DNA from: Serratia surfactantfaciens
Lineage (GTDB): Bacteria; Pseudomonadota; Gammaproteobacteria; Enterobacterales; Enterobacteriaceae
Assembly: GCF_001642805.2 (NCBI RefSeq)
Contig: NZ_CP016948.1
Coordinates: 1,426,001-1,490,000 of the forward strand
Length of the DNA stretch: 64,000 bases
Direction: 5' to 3'
Part shown: piece after piece, positions 39,603 through 48,428 of the stretch
Layout of the letters: every line of letters starts with the position of its first letter
Position numbering within the stretch: the stretch's first letter is position 1
The notes under the pieces: generated by a model
The model's database searches: none
Told to the model about the DNA's origin: nothing
Seen by the model: the letters and a program-made list of their open reading frames with translations, nothing else
Position numbers and translations under genes: made by a program

Positions 39603-39713
39603 ATTAAAAACAACCTAACGCATTCACCGGGATGCCACAAGAGGCGGGCGAGATTTTGTTATCAGGATGTGATCGACAGCGGAGATGCGGGCGCAGGGCG
39701 CGCCCGCCGGGGG

Positions 39714-40469
39714 TCAGACTTCGCTGGTGAAGCGGCCGAACAGCTGATAGCGGCTGCCGGGGTACAGCAATCGTGCCGAGGTCACCACGGTTTTACCGGA
39801 CCAGGTGCGGCGGTGGATCAGCAGGCCGGGTTCGTGATCCTCCAGCTGCAGCAGCTCGCGCTCGCGCCGGGTAGGGATCACCGCTTCGACGATGTGTTCG
39901 CCGGCGGTCAGCGGCGCGGCCTGGGTCAGGTAGGTGTAAGGGGTGACGCGGTCGAAATCCTGTTTAAGGTAATCCGGCGCCACCAGCGGGTTGACGCAGC
40001 GGTCTTCCACCTGCACCGGCACGTCGTTTTCGTAATGCACGATCTGCGAATAGAACAGCCGCTGGCCGGGCTGAATGCCCAGCGCCGTCGCTTCTTCATC
40101 GCTGGCCGCCCGGGCCTTCAGTTCGAGGATTTTGCTGCTGTGGCGATGGCCGCGCGCGGCGATCTCGTCGGCGATGTTGTGCACTTCCAGCAGCGCGGTA
40201 TGCGCCTTGGCTTCGGCGACGAAGGTGCCGACGCCCTGCATGCGGATCAAAAAACCTTCGCTGGTCAGCTCGCGCAGCGCGCGGTTGATGGTCATGCGGC
40301 TGACGCCCAGTTCCGCCACCAGTTCACTTTCGGAGGGCACGCGCTGGTGCGGTTGCCAATGCCCCGCACGAATTTGATTCACGATCGCCTGTTTGACCCG
40401 TTGGTAGATCGGGGCGGGGGCATCGCTCATTGCAGCCGCCAGTTGTAACACGGTCTGTTGTTCAGCCAC
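39714..40469 (-). CDS. hutC: Histidine utilization repressor HutC
   Basis: A 251-aa GntR-family repressor: N-terminal winged helix (QRVPSESELVAELGVSRMTINRALREL) and a C-terminal UTRA ligand domain (LLIHRRTWSGKTVVTSARLLYPGSRYQL). In known systems urocanate relieves its repression of hut genes. It is divergent from hutF, with a HutC box in the gap, so it likely represses itself and hutF as well as hutIG. Confidence 0.95.
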   Translation of the reverse strand: MAEQQTVLQLAAAMSDAPAPIYQRVKQAIVNQIRAGHWQPHQRVPSESELVAELGVSRMTINRALRELTSEGFLIRMQGVGTFVAEAKAHTALLEVHNIADEIAARGHRHSSKILELKARAASDEEATALGIQPGQRLFYSQIVHYENDVPVQVEDRCVNPLVAPDYLKQDFDRVTPYTYLTQAAPLTAGEHIVEAVIPTRRERELLQLEDHEPGLLIHRRTWSGKTVVTSARLLYPGSRYQLFGRFTSEV

Positions 40470-40534
40470 GACGTTAACCTCGTCAAATAAAAAAATAATA
40501 ACACCAGTTTACTGTTGATGTCGGCGTATGTATA

Positions 40535-40544
40535 TGTATATACA
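40535..40544. promoter_or_regulatory. HutC operator between hutC and hutF
   Basis: A second TGTATATACA in the 181-base gap between the two divergent genes. Flanking TATG/CAAC extend the symmetry only partly. Confidence 0.8.
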
Positions 40545-40650
40545 ACTAGGGGCCGTCGCGCCAGAAACTTGCCGACGACCGACAAAAAATTCCTGAATGC
40601 GCGCCATCGCCGCGCCTCATTCACCGTTACACCAACAGTGGAATACTGCC

Positions 40651-42021
40651 ATGCCTGCTTATTTTGCCCCACGCGCTTTGCTCCCTGAGGGCTGGGCGCA
40701 TAACGTCCGGCTGGACGTCGATGCGCAAGGTTATCTGACTCAAGTCACCGCCAACGCAGAACCGCAAGGCTGCACCCGGCTGCACGGCGACGCGGTGCCG
40801 GGCATGCCGAACCTGCACTCGCACGCTTTCCAGCGCGCGATGGCCGGGCTGGCGGAAGTGGCGGGCAACCCGCAGGACAGCTTCTGGACCTGGCGCGATT
40901 TGATGTATCGCCTGGTGCAGCGCCTGACGCCGGAGCAGGTGGAGGTGGTCGCCCGTCAACTGTATATCGAAATGCTCAAGGGCGGATACACCCAGGTGGC
41001 CGAATTCCACTACCTGCATCACGACGCCGACGGCAAGCCTTACGCCGATCGCGGTGAGATGACCGGGCGCCTCAGCGCGGCCGCGCATCAGGCCGGCATC
41101 GGCATGACGATGCTGCCGGTGCTGTACAGCTACGCCGGTTTCGGCGCGCAGCCGGCGCAGCCGGGGCAGAAACGTTTTATCCAGGATACCGAAGGCTATC
41201 TGCAACAGCAGCAGGTGATTGCCCGCCAGCTGGCGGATCGTCCGCTGCAGAATCAGGGGCTGTGTTTCCACTCGCTGCGCGCGGTGGAGCTCGGCCAGAT
41301 GCAGCAGATTTTGGCCGCGTCGGATCGCACCTTGCCGGTGCATATTCATATCGCCGAACAGCAAAAAGAGGTGAATGACTGCCTGGCGTGGAGCGGACAA
41401 CGCCCGGTGGCCTGGCTGTATGACCATCTGCCGGTGGATCAGCGCTGGTGCCTGGTGCACGCCACTCATCTGGATCGCAGCGAGTTGGAAGCGTTGGCGC
41501 GCAGCCGCGCGGTGGCCGGCTTGTGCCCGACCACCGAAGCCAACCTCGGCGACGGCATTTTCCCCGGCGACGCCTATCTGCAGCAGGAGGGGCGCTGGGG
41601 CATCGGTTCCGACAGCCATGTTTCGCTCAACGTGGTGGAAGAGCTGCGCTGGTTTGAATACGGCCAGCGGCTGCGCGATCAGCGCCGCAACCGCCTGACC
41701 ACGCCGCAGCAGCCGGCGGTGGGCGATGTGCTGTACCACCAGGCGCTGCAGGGCGGCGCGCAGGCGTGCGGCGCGCCGATCGGCCGATTGCAGAGCGGTT
41801 ATCGCGCCGACTGGCTGGTTCTGGATGGCGACGATCCGTACCTGGCGGCGGCGCCTGACGCCTCGATCCTCAACCGTTGGCTGTTCGCCGGCGGCAAGGA
41901 ACAAATTCGCGACGTGTTCGTCGGCGGCCGACAGGTGATCGAGCAGGGGCGGCATGCGCTGCAGCAGCAGAGCGGCGCCGAGTTCCTGCAGGTGTTGAAA
42001 ACCTTCCAGCAGGAGGCGTAA
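40651..42021 (+). CDS. hutF: Formimidoylglutamate deiminase HutF
   Basis: A 456-aa amidohydrolase that converts N-formimino-glutamate to N-formylglutamate and ammonia. Metal-site motif MPNLHSHAFQRAMAGL, then QQKEVNDCLAWS, HATHLDRSELEAL, LCPTTEANLGDGIFP and GSDSHVSLNVVEELRW are all typical of HutF. Its presence with HutG defines the five-step pathway rather than the one-step HutE route. It overlaps hutD by one base (TAATG). Confidence 0.95.
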   Translation: MPAYFAPRALLPEGWAHNVRLDVDAQGYLTQVTANAEPQGCTRLHGDAVPGMPNLHSHAFQRAMAGLAEVAGNPQDSFWTWRDLMYRLVQRLTPEQVEVVARQLYIEMLKGGYTQVAEFHYLHHDADGKPYADRGEMTGRLSAAAHQAGIGMTMLPVLYSYAGFGAQPAQPGQKRFIQDTEGYLQQQQVIARQLADRPLQNQGLCFHSLRAVELGQMQQILAASDRTLPVHIHIAEQQKEVNDCLAWSGQRPVAWLYDHLPVDQRWCLVHATHLDRSELEALARSRAVAGLCPTTEANLGDGIFPGDAYLQQEGRWGIGSDSHVSLNVVEELRWFEYGQRLRDQRRNRLTTPQQPAVGDVLYHQALQGGAQACGAPIGRLQSGYRADWLVLDGDDPYLAAAPDASILNRWLFAGGKEQIRDVFVGGRQVIEQGRHALQQQSGAEFLQVLKTFQQEA

Positions 42022-42584
42022 TGAGCCTGAACCGTTTCAACTTCGCCGCGTTGCCGGTCAGCCCATGGCGCAACGGCGGCGGGGAAACCCGTGAAATCGT
42101 CAGCTGGCCGCCGGGCGAGCAGAATTTCGACTGGCGCGCCAGCATCGCCACCATCGCGCAGGATGGGCCGTTTTCCGCCTTTGCGGGCATCGACCGTTCG
42201 ATTACGCTGCTGGAAGGCGACGGCGTGCGGTTGTACAGCGCCGGGCATATCGATCATCAGCTGGCGCAGGTTGGGGAGCCGTTCGCATTCTCGGGCGACG
42301 TGGCGCTGGAGGCGACGCTGCTGGGCGGCGCCAGTCAGGATTTCAACATCATGACGCGCCGCGGCCGGCAGGCGGCCGAGGTGCGGCGCAGCACGGCGCC
42401 CGTCACCCTGTCACCCAACCGGGCGGGCGTGCTGTATGTGCTGAGCGGGGTCTGGTCGCTGCCGGGGGGCGGCGAATTGAGCGCGCGCGAGGGCGTCTGG
42501 TGGGCGGCGCAGGCGGCGAGCGGCGAGGTGAAGCCGTTGACGGCCGACGGCGCTATCCTGTGGGCGAACATCACAGCCTGCTAA
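42021..42584 (+). CDS. hutD: HutD-family protein
   Basis: A 187-aa cupin-fold protein starting MSLNRFNFAALPVSPWRNGGGETREIV, the conserved opening of the HutD/Ves family. HutD is a common hut-operon member thought to limit the flux of the pathway; it may bind formylglutamate. AGGAGG of the preceding gene end serves as its ribosome-binding site. The start codon overlaps the hutF stop. Confidence 0.92.
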   Translation: MSLNRFNFAALPVSPWRNGGGETREIVSWPPGEQNFDWRASIATIAQDGPFSAFAGIDRSITLLEGDGVRLYSAGHIDHQLAQVGEPFAFSGDVALEATLLGGASQDFNIMTRRGRQAAEVRRSTAPVTLSPNRAGVLYVLSGVWSLPGGGELSAREGVWWAAQAASGEVKPLTADGAILWANITAC

Positions 42585-42653
42585 CGCAAGGTAGAGTCCT
42601 GCGCCCGGTTATGGGATTATTCACTTTTCCCCATTAATCATAAAGAAGGGCGC

Positions 42654-43655
42654 ATGGCTTCGCTGAAAGACGTCGCAAAACTTGCCGGAGTCTCGCTGAT
42701 GACGGTGTCCCGCGCCATCAATGAACCCGGCAAGCTGCGGCCGGAAACCTACCGCCGCGTCAAACAGGCTATCGACCAGTTGGACTACGTGCCGGATCTG
42801 TCGGCGCGGCGTATTCGCGGTGACGGAAATCGCGTGCAGACGCTCGGCGTGCTGGCGCTGGACACCGCCACGACGCCGTTCTCGGTGGAAATGATCCTGT
42901 CGATTGAGAAAACCGCCCGCGAGCGAGGCTGGAACAGCTTCGTCGTCAACCTGTTCGCCGACGACAACGCCGAACAGACCGTCGATCTGCTGCTGGCGCA
43001 TCGTCCGGATGGGGTGATATTCACCACGATGGGGCTGCGCGAGGTGACATTGCCGGCCAAACTGCTGGACAAAAAGCTGGTGCTGGCCAACTGCGTTAGC
43101 CCGACGCATGCGATCGCCAGCTATATTCCTGATGACGAGCAAGGACAGTATGACGCCACGCGCGCGCTGATCGCCAAAGGCTATCGCGCGCCACTGTGCA
43201 TTCATTTACCGGCGGATACGCTGGCGGCGGGCCTGCGCCGTCGCGGTCTGGAACGCGCCTGGCGCGAAGCGGGGCGCGATGTTGAACAGCTGCGGCAGTA
43301 TCATCTCGATCTGAGCGGCGGCGACCAAAGCTATCGCGACTGCGTCGCGCTGCTGGAGCGGCATTTCTCTGCAGGAAGGCGCGATTGCGATGTCGTGGTG
43401 TGCGGGAACGATCGGATAGCCTTTCTGGTGTATCAGGTATTGCTGGCGCAAGGATGGCACATACCGCAACAGGTAGCGGTGCTGGGTTACGACAATATGG
43501 TCGGCACCGGCGAGCTGTTCCTGCCGGCATTGACGACGGTGCAGCTGCCGCATTACGAGCTGGGCCGCCTTGCGGCGCTGCATGTGATTGAGCAGCGGGA
43601 GCAGCGTGAGACGGTGAAAGTGCCTTGCCCACTGTTGGAGCGTGGTTCGCTGTAA
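42654..43655 (+). CDS. cscR: LacI-family sucrose repressor CscR
   Basis: A 333-aa LacI-type regulator. Helix-turn-helix ASLKDVAKLAGVSLMTVSRAI at residues 2-22, hinge helix PDLSARRIR, then a periplasmic-binding-protein core with DTATTPFSVEMILSIE, LLAHRPDGVIFTTMGLR and LANCV. The pattern follows E. coli CscR closely. It is convergent with cscA, with about 40 bases between stops. The paired GTTAACGTTAAC operators lie upstream of the permease gene. Confidence 0.88.
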   Translation: MASLKDVAKLAGVSLMTVSRAINEPGKLRPETYRRVKQAIDQLDYVPDLSARRIRGDGNRVQTLGVLALDTATTPFSVEMILSIEKTARERGWNSFVVNLFADDNAEQTVDLLLAHRPDGVIFTTMGLREVTLPAKLLDKKLVLANCVSPTHAIASYIPDDEQGQYDATRALIAKGYRAPLCIHLPADTLAAGLRRRGLERAWREAGRDVEQLRQYHLDLSGGDQSYRDCVALLERHFSAGRRDCDVVVCGNDRIAFLVYQVLLAQGWHIPQQVAVLGYDNMVGTGELFLPALTTVQLPHYELGRLAALHVIEQREQRETVKVPCPLLERGSL

Positions 43656-43696
43656 GCGCACCGGATGCGTCGCTGTGCGCCCGGTGCTTATTCCCA

Positions 43697-45139
43697 TTAT
43701 CCCCAGATGCTTGCCAACTGCCATCCCGTGATGGGCTCGAACTCTGCCCGGCCGCCTTCGGCGAACAGGCTGGGGCGGCGATCGCCCTCCGTCGGATAAA
43801 TTCGGCTGGTCAGGCAGGCTTGCCCCTGATTGACGAAGATCTCCAGCGATGAGCGGTCAATGAAGATCCGTAGCGACAGGGTCTCACCTTCTGGCAGCGG
43901 CACGCTGCGGCAGGTGCACAGGGCGCGGTTTTCATGAAAACGTTCCAGCACCAGCCGGTGCGCCTGATTGTCGACGAACAGCCGCGCCGCACTCCCGATG
44001 GCCAGCCCGTAACGCTCGGCGTCGTTGTCGGCCGGTCTCAACGTCAGGATGAGCTCCTGCACGTCGTCCGCCAGCGGCAGATGCTGATTGGTCAGCGTCT
44101 GTGCCAAAAAGATGTGCGATTCTCGACGCAGCGCCGTCAGTTCACGCGCCGGGTTCATGCTGACGCTGCCGTCGGCGGCCAGCGTCAGCTCACGCGGCAG
44201 GGTGAGGGCACCGGCCCAACGGTGCGCTTTGCTGGGCATTGGGGATTCCCACATATCCATCCAGGCAAGCAGCAGCCGACGGCCGTCGGCGGCGGTGAAG
44301 GTCTGCGGCGCATAGAAATCGTGGCCGGCATCCAGCTCGCAGAAGGGTTGGGTCACCCTAAAGTCGCTGTCAGGCCGCCAGTGGCCGAGCAGATAGCCGC
44401 TCTGGAAGCGATTGCGGTAGCGGTAGCCCTGTGCCGCCAGTCCCTGCGGGGAAAACAACAACAGGTGTTGTTCCCCCAGCGGGAAGAAATCCGGGCATTC
44501 CCACATATACCCTTGATGCGCCGCCTGCGCACCGGCCAGCACCCGATCGAAGCACCAGGCGCGCAGATCTGCAGAACGGTACAGGCGCACCTGGCCCAGG
44601 CCGTTTTCTTTGGCACCGATCACCAGCCACCATTCGCCGTTCTCGCGCCAGACTTTCGGATCGCGGAAATGCTGAATGCCGTCCGGCGGGGCCAGCACGG
44701 GCCCGTGCTTGACGAAGCGTATGCCATCTTCGCTGGTGGCCAGACATTGCACTTCCCGCACCTGGCTGTCGTCGCCGGGCTCGCCCAGCCACACGTGGCC
44801 GGTATAAATCAGCGTCAGCACGCCGTTGTCATCCACGGCGCAGCCGGAAAAGCAACCGTCTTTGTCATAGGGCGCATCGGGCGCCAGGGCGATGGGCTGG
44901 TGCTGCCAGCGGATCAGATCGCGGCTGGTCGCGTGCCCCCAGTGCATGGGGCCCCAGTGCTCGCTATAGGGGTGATGCTGGAAGAAGGCATGATAGACGC
45001 CGTCAATACAGATCAGGCCGTTGGGATCGTTGATCCAGCCGGCGGGCGGCGCGAGATGGAACTGCGGGTAGTATTCGTCTCGGCGCTCTGCGCGCAGGGC
45101 TTCGACCGCATGGTCGGCTTGAGCTAAGGCAGTGTTCAT
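43697..45139 (-). CDS. cscA: Sucrose hydrolase CscA (GH32)
   Basis: A 480-aa glycoside hydrolase of family 32. The three catalytic motifs are visible: APPAGWINDPNGLIC (nucleophile Asp), HFRDPKVW (transition-state Asp) and MWECPDFFPLG (acid/base Glu). The sequence resembles E. coli CscA over its length (HHPYSEHWGPMHWGHATS, KDGCFSGCAVDDNGVL). It splits unphosphorylated sucrose, fitting a non-PTS permease. Its start overlaps the permease stop by 4 bases (ATGA). No fructokinase gene (cscK) lies here. Confidence 0.93.
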   Translation of the reverse strand: MNTALAQADHAVEALRAERRDEYYPQFHLAPPAGWINDPNGLICIDGVYHAFFQHHPYSEHWGPMHWGHATSRDLIRWQHQPIALAPDAPYDKDGCFSGCAVDDNGVLTLIYTGHVWLGEPGDDSQVREVQCLATSEDGIRFVKHGPVLAPPDGIQHFRDPKVWRENGEWWLVIGAKENGLGQVRLYRSADLRAWCFDRVLAGAQAAHQGYMWECPDFFPLGEQHLLLFSPQGLAAQGYRYRNRFQSGYLLGHWRPDSDFRVTQPFCELDAGHDFYAPQTFTAADGRRLLLAWMDMWESPMPSKAHRWAGALTLPRELTLAADGSVSMNPARELTALRRESHIFLAQTLTNQHLPLADDVQELILTLRPADNDAERYGLAIGSAARLFVDNQAHRLVLERFHENRALCTCRSVPLPEGETLSLRIFIDRSSLEIFVNQGQACLTSRIYPTEGDRRPSLFAEGGRAEFEPITGWQLASIWG

Positions 45140-46395
45140 TGGACAGACTCACTTGATTTAATGGCGGATTGAAAGGGGGTTGCGCTGGCGGAACGTTCGC
45201 CGCGCAGCAGGAAACAGGAGACAAGCGTCGTGGCGGCGACCGCGCACCCCATCAGCAGATAGGTGTCGGCAAAGCCGATGCGGTCATAACCGTAGCCCGC
45301 CAGTGGCGACAGGAAGCTGGCCATCACCTGGGTGATGAACTGAAAGCCCACCAGGTAAAGCGTTGAGGAGAGGCGACTGTCGAAGCGGCTGGCGATGTAT
45401 TTGAAGATAGCGATCAGCAGGATAGGCAACTCCACGGCGTGCAGTAGTTTCATGGCAGAGATCATCAATGCGCCGCTGACCAAGCCTGAGCCGAACATGC
45501 GCAGCGCCATCACGCCACCGGCCAGCAACAGCCCCTGTTTGGCGCCGATGCGGTTCACCAGCAGCGGCGCCAGGAACATGCCGCCGGCTTCGAGGAAGAC
45601 CTGCAGCGAGTTGAGGAAGCCGTACATCTCGTTGCCCTGTTCGCGAGAAGCGAACTGCGAAGCGAAGTAGACCGAAAATTGCTGATCGAAAACGTTGTAC
45701 ACGCTGATACCGAGCACAAACACCACCAGCGCCCAGAAGCCCGGCATACGCAGCAGCGCCAGCGCATCCTGCAGCCGCAGATTTTCCGGTTTGCCGAACG
45801 CCAGGCCGGCCATCGCGTTCGGCTTCAGCTCGCGCACCTGGCTGAGCAGCAACAGGAATACTATGGCGGCGGCGGAGGCCAGCCAGAAATTGATGTTCGG
45901 ATCGATATTGAAGATAAAACCGGCCAAAAAGGTGGCGCTGGCCCAGCCGAGCGATCCCCACATGCGGGCGCGGCCGAATTCGAAACCGCTGATGCGGCTG
46001 ACTCGCTCGGTATAAGATTCCAGCGCGCCGATGCCGGCGAAGAAGGTGGCGCCGATAAATACCCCGCCGACCAGCGCGCCGAGCGGCAGGCTGCTGGCCA
46101 GCAGCGGGGCGTATACGTAGATAAAAAACGGGCCGGTCAGCAACAGCATCACGCCGAGAAACTGCAGCAGGTGCTTGCGCAGCCCAAGTTTGTCCTGAAT
46201 AAACCCGTACAGCGGCTGTGCGCACAGCGCCACCAACGAGATAGCGGAGAAGATCAGGCCGGTCTCGGCGCCTTTCAGGCCGATCTTCTGATTCAGCCAC
46301 AGCGAGATCAGCGAAAAGCTGGAAGACCAGGTGAAGAAAAAGAAGAACAGCAGGCCGCTGAGCAGCACGTAATATTTTTTAGTTTCGCGGTTCAT
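45136..46395 (-). CDS. OHS-family sugar:H+ symporter (CscB/RafB/LacY-like)
   Basis: A 419-aa, 12-span MFS protein of the oligosaccharide:H+ symporter family. Key LacY-type motifs are present: GFIQDKLGLRKHLLQFLG, ESYTERVSRISGFEFGRARMWGSLGWA (family Glu/Arg), NVFDQQFSVYF and IFKYIASRFDSRLSSTLYLVGF. The adjacent CscA and CscR make sucrose the likely substrate; raffinose or another fructoside is possible. It is first in the leftward permease-cscA unit. Confidence 0.85.
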   Translation of the reverse strand: MNRETKKYYVLLSGLLFFFFFTWSSSFSLISLWLNQKIGLKGAETGLIFSAISLVALCAQPLYGFIQDKLGLRKHLLQFLGVMLLLTGPFFIYVYAPLLASSLPLGALVGGVFIGATFFAGIGALESYTERVSRISGFEFGRARMWGSLGWASATFLAGFIFNIDPNINFWLASAAAIVFLLLLSQVRELKPNAMAGLAFGKPENLRLQDALALLRMPGFWALVVFVLGISVYNVFDQQFSVYFASQFASREQGNEMYGFLNSLQVFLEAGGMFLAPLLVNRIGAKQGLLLAGGVMALRMFGSGLVSGALMISAMKLLHAVELPILLIAIFKYIASRFDSRLSSTLYLVGFQFITQVMASFLSPLAGYGYDRIGFADTYLLMGCAVAATTLVSCFLLRGERSASATPFQSAIKSSESVQ

Positions 46396-46429
46396 GGGTA
46401 GGGCCCCGGTGAGTGAAGTTAGCTCTATT

Positions 46430-46441
46430 GTTAACGTTAAC
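46430..46441. promoter_or_regulatory. LacI-family operator 1 of the csc unit
   Basis: GTTAACGTTAAC, a perfect palindrome, 35 bases upstream of the permease start. Confidence 0.75.
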
Positions 46442-46493
46442 TCGCAAAGGGATGAAGCTAGCAGATATCACGCGTGCGATGTTAATCACAAAA

Positions 46494-46505
46494 GTTAACG
46501 TTAAC
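46494..46505. promoter_or_regulatory. LacI-family operator 2 of the csc unit
   Basis: A second identical GTTAACGTTAAC, 64 bases centre-to-centre from the first, about six helical turns, suitable for looping by a CscR tetramer. Confidence 0.75.
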
Positions 46506-46515
46506 ATTTTGGCGT

Positions 46516-46531
46516 TGTGATCGAGGTCACG
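46516..46531. promoter_or_regulatory. CRP-like site upstream of the csc unit
   Basis: TGTGA-tcgagg-TCACG departs from the CRP core TGTGA-N6-TCACA at one base. It lies 10 bases beyond operator 2, consistent with catabolite control of the permease-cscA transcript. Confidence 0.7.
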
Positions 46532-46563
46532 AGTTGGCAAGGGGGCGATGTGCCCCCGAAGGA

Positions 46564-47868
46564 TTAACGATCGTTCAGCGAGCGCAGATGGTCGTCGCGG
46601 CGCAGCGTCATCAGCGCAAACAGGCTGACCACCGAGGTGGCGACCACGTAGTAGGCGGGAATGTCGATATTGCCGGTCTGCTTGATGAGACCGGTGATAA
46701 TCAGCCCGGCCGAGCCGGAAAACACCGCATTGGACAGCGAGTAAGCCAGCCCCAGACCGGTATAGCGCACCCGAGTCGGGAACATCTCCGCCAGCATCGC
46801 CGGGCCGGGGCCGGCCAGCAGCCCGACCACCGCACCGGCGATCAGCACCGCCAGCCCTTTGACCCACAGTGAGCTCTGCGCATCCTGCAACAGATGCAGC
46901 AGCGGGAAGGTGAACAGGATCACTGCCGCCACCGCCGTCAGCATCACCGTTTTACGCCCCAGCCTGTCGCTGATGATGCCCGCCGGCAGGATGGTCAGGG
47001 CGAAGCCGACGTTGGCCAGCACCGTCGCCACCAGCGCTTGCTGGAAGGTGGCGTGCAGCGAGGTTTGCAAATAGGAAGGCATGACCACCAGGAAGGTATA
47101 ACCGGCGGCTGACCAGCCCATCATGCGACCGATGCCGATCAGAATGGTTTTCACCACGCCGCTCAGTTTCGCTTCCTGCGGTGTGGCGGCCTGTTCCACG
47201 CGTTGCTGCGCCTGGGTGAACGTGGGTGTCTCCTCGAGCTTGAGCCGCAGCCACAGCGCCACGGCGCCCATCGGCAGCGCCAGCAAGAACGGAATGCGCC
47301 AACCCCAGTCATGCAGCTGCTGCGCGCTGAGCAGCGCGGCCAGCAGCGCCACCAGTCCGGCGCCGGCCAACAGGCCGAGCGCGACGGTCAGCGATTGCCA
47401 GGCGCCGAACAGCCCGCGCTTGCCCTTGGGAGCAAACTCGGTCATCAGCGACACCGCGCCGCCGAATTCGCCGCCGGCGAACAGCCCCTGAAACATGCGC
47501 AGCAGCGTCAGCAGCAGCGGGGCTGCGACGCCGATAGAGGCGTAGGTCGGCATGACGCCGATCAGCGCGGTGGCCAGCGTCATCAACAGCAGTACCGCAA
47601 TCAGCGTCGGCCGGCGGCCGATGCGATCGCCGATGCGGCCGAAGATCACCGCGCCGATCGGTCGGCAGAAAAACGCCAGCGCAAAGGCGGCGTAGGTGAG
47701 GATCAGGCTGGTGATTTCATTTTCACCCTGCAGGGTGAAAAAATTGGCGGCGATAACGGTGGCCAGGAAGCCATATACGCCGAACTCATACCATTCGATA
47801 AAGTTGCCGACCGAGCCGGCCAGCAATGCCTGACGCGAGCGGCGCGCGTCGAGAGTCTGTTGATTCAT
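46564..47868 (-). CDS. MHS-family MFS transporter
   Basis: A 434-aa, 12-span MFS protein of the metabolite:H+ symporter branch (ShiA, KgtP, ProP). Typical elements are GNFIEWYEFGVYGFLA, FGRIGDRIGRRPTLI, MFQGLFAGGEFGGAVSLMTEFAPKGKRG and MFPTRVRYTGLGLAYSLSNAVF. Substrates of this branch are carboxylates or betaines; none is indicated. The ATG at 47868 is preferred to that at 47880, which lacks a ribosome-binding site. Confidence 0.88.
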   Translation of the reverse strand: MNQQTLDARRSRQALLAGSVGNFIEWYEFGVYGFLATVIAANFFTLQGENEITSLILTYAAFALAFFCRPIGAVIFGRIGDRIGRRPTLIAVLLLMTLATALIGVMPTYASIGVAAPLLLTLLRMFQGLFAGGEFGGAVSLMTEFAPKGKRGLFGAWQSLTVALGLLAGAGLVALLAALLSAQQLHDWGWRIPFLLALPMGAVALWLRLKLEETPTFTQAQQRVEQAATPQEAKLSGVVKTILIGIGRMMGWSAAGYTFLVVMPSYLQTSLHATFQQALVATVLANVGFALTILPAGIISDRLGRKTVMLTAVAAVILFTFPLLHLLQDAQSSLWVKGLAVLIAGAVVGLLAGPGPAMLAEMFPTRVRYTGLGLAYSLSNAVFSGSAGLIITGLIKQTGNIDIPAYYVVATSVVSLFALMTLRRDDHLRSLNDR

Positions 47869-47958
47869 CCCCGTTCCCATACTTTTGAATTATTGTTCGT
47901 CTGTTCTAAATTTATACGACAAAACAATCAATTGATTTCAGCGGGAACTGTGAGGCAC

Positions 47959-48345
47959 TCAGCGCATGCCGTCGATGCGCCACCATCCGGGGCACACATC
48001 GGCGAAAGCATGTGATACCGGGCGCAGCTCCGGCAGATCGGCGAGGTCGAAGCTGCCGGTGGCCAGCGCCACCGTCGGTTCGTCGTCTACCGCTCCCAGC
48101 GTGCTGCCGCAGCGCGGGCAAAAGGCGCGGCTGGAGTAGGGGGAGGAGCGGTACAGCGCGGGCATGCCGCCAGGGCCGTTCCACTCGACGGCCTGACGCG
48201 GGAATTCGACCCAGCACAGCGTTGGCGCGCCGGAGTGGCGGCGGCAAAAATCGCAGGAACAGCTGTGCGGGTTGCCTGGCAGGCCGTGTGCCTGAAAGCG
48301 AATATGCCCGCACAGGCAGCCGCCGCTATAGCGTGGATTTTGCAT
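47959..48345 (-). CDS. GFA/CENP-V family zinc protein
   Basis: A 128-aa Gfa-fold protein with cysteine sets GGCLCGHIRF, CSCDFCRRHSG and FCPRCGSTLG. Its length and core are typical of short uncharacterised members. It is a different protein from the GFA gene at 18824-19174. Monocistronic, about 90 bases upstream of the MHS transporter gene on the same strand. Confidence 0.88.
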   Translation of the reverse strand: MQNPRYSGGCLCGHIRFQAHGLPGNPHSCSCDFCRRHSGAPTLCWVEFPRQAVEWNGPGGMPALYRSSPYSSRAFCPRCGSTLGAVDDEPTVALATGSFDLADLPELRPVSHAFADVCPGWWRIDGMR

Positions 48346-48428
48346 GATTTCTCCGTCATCAGCGCGGGGGAAACGATGAAAATCACTATAGCCATATCGC
48401 GAAAAAATAACAGGCCTCTACAGGGCGA

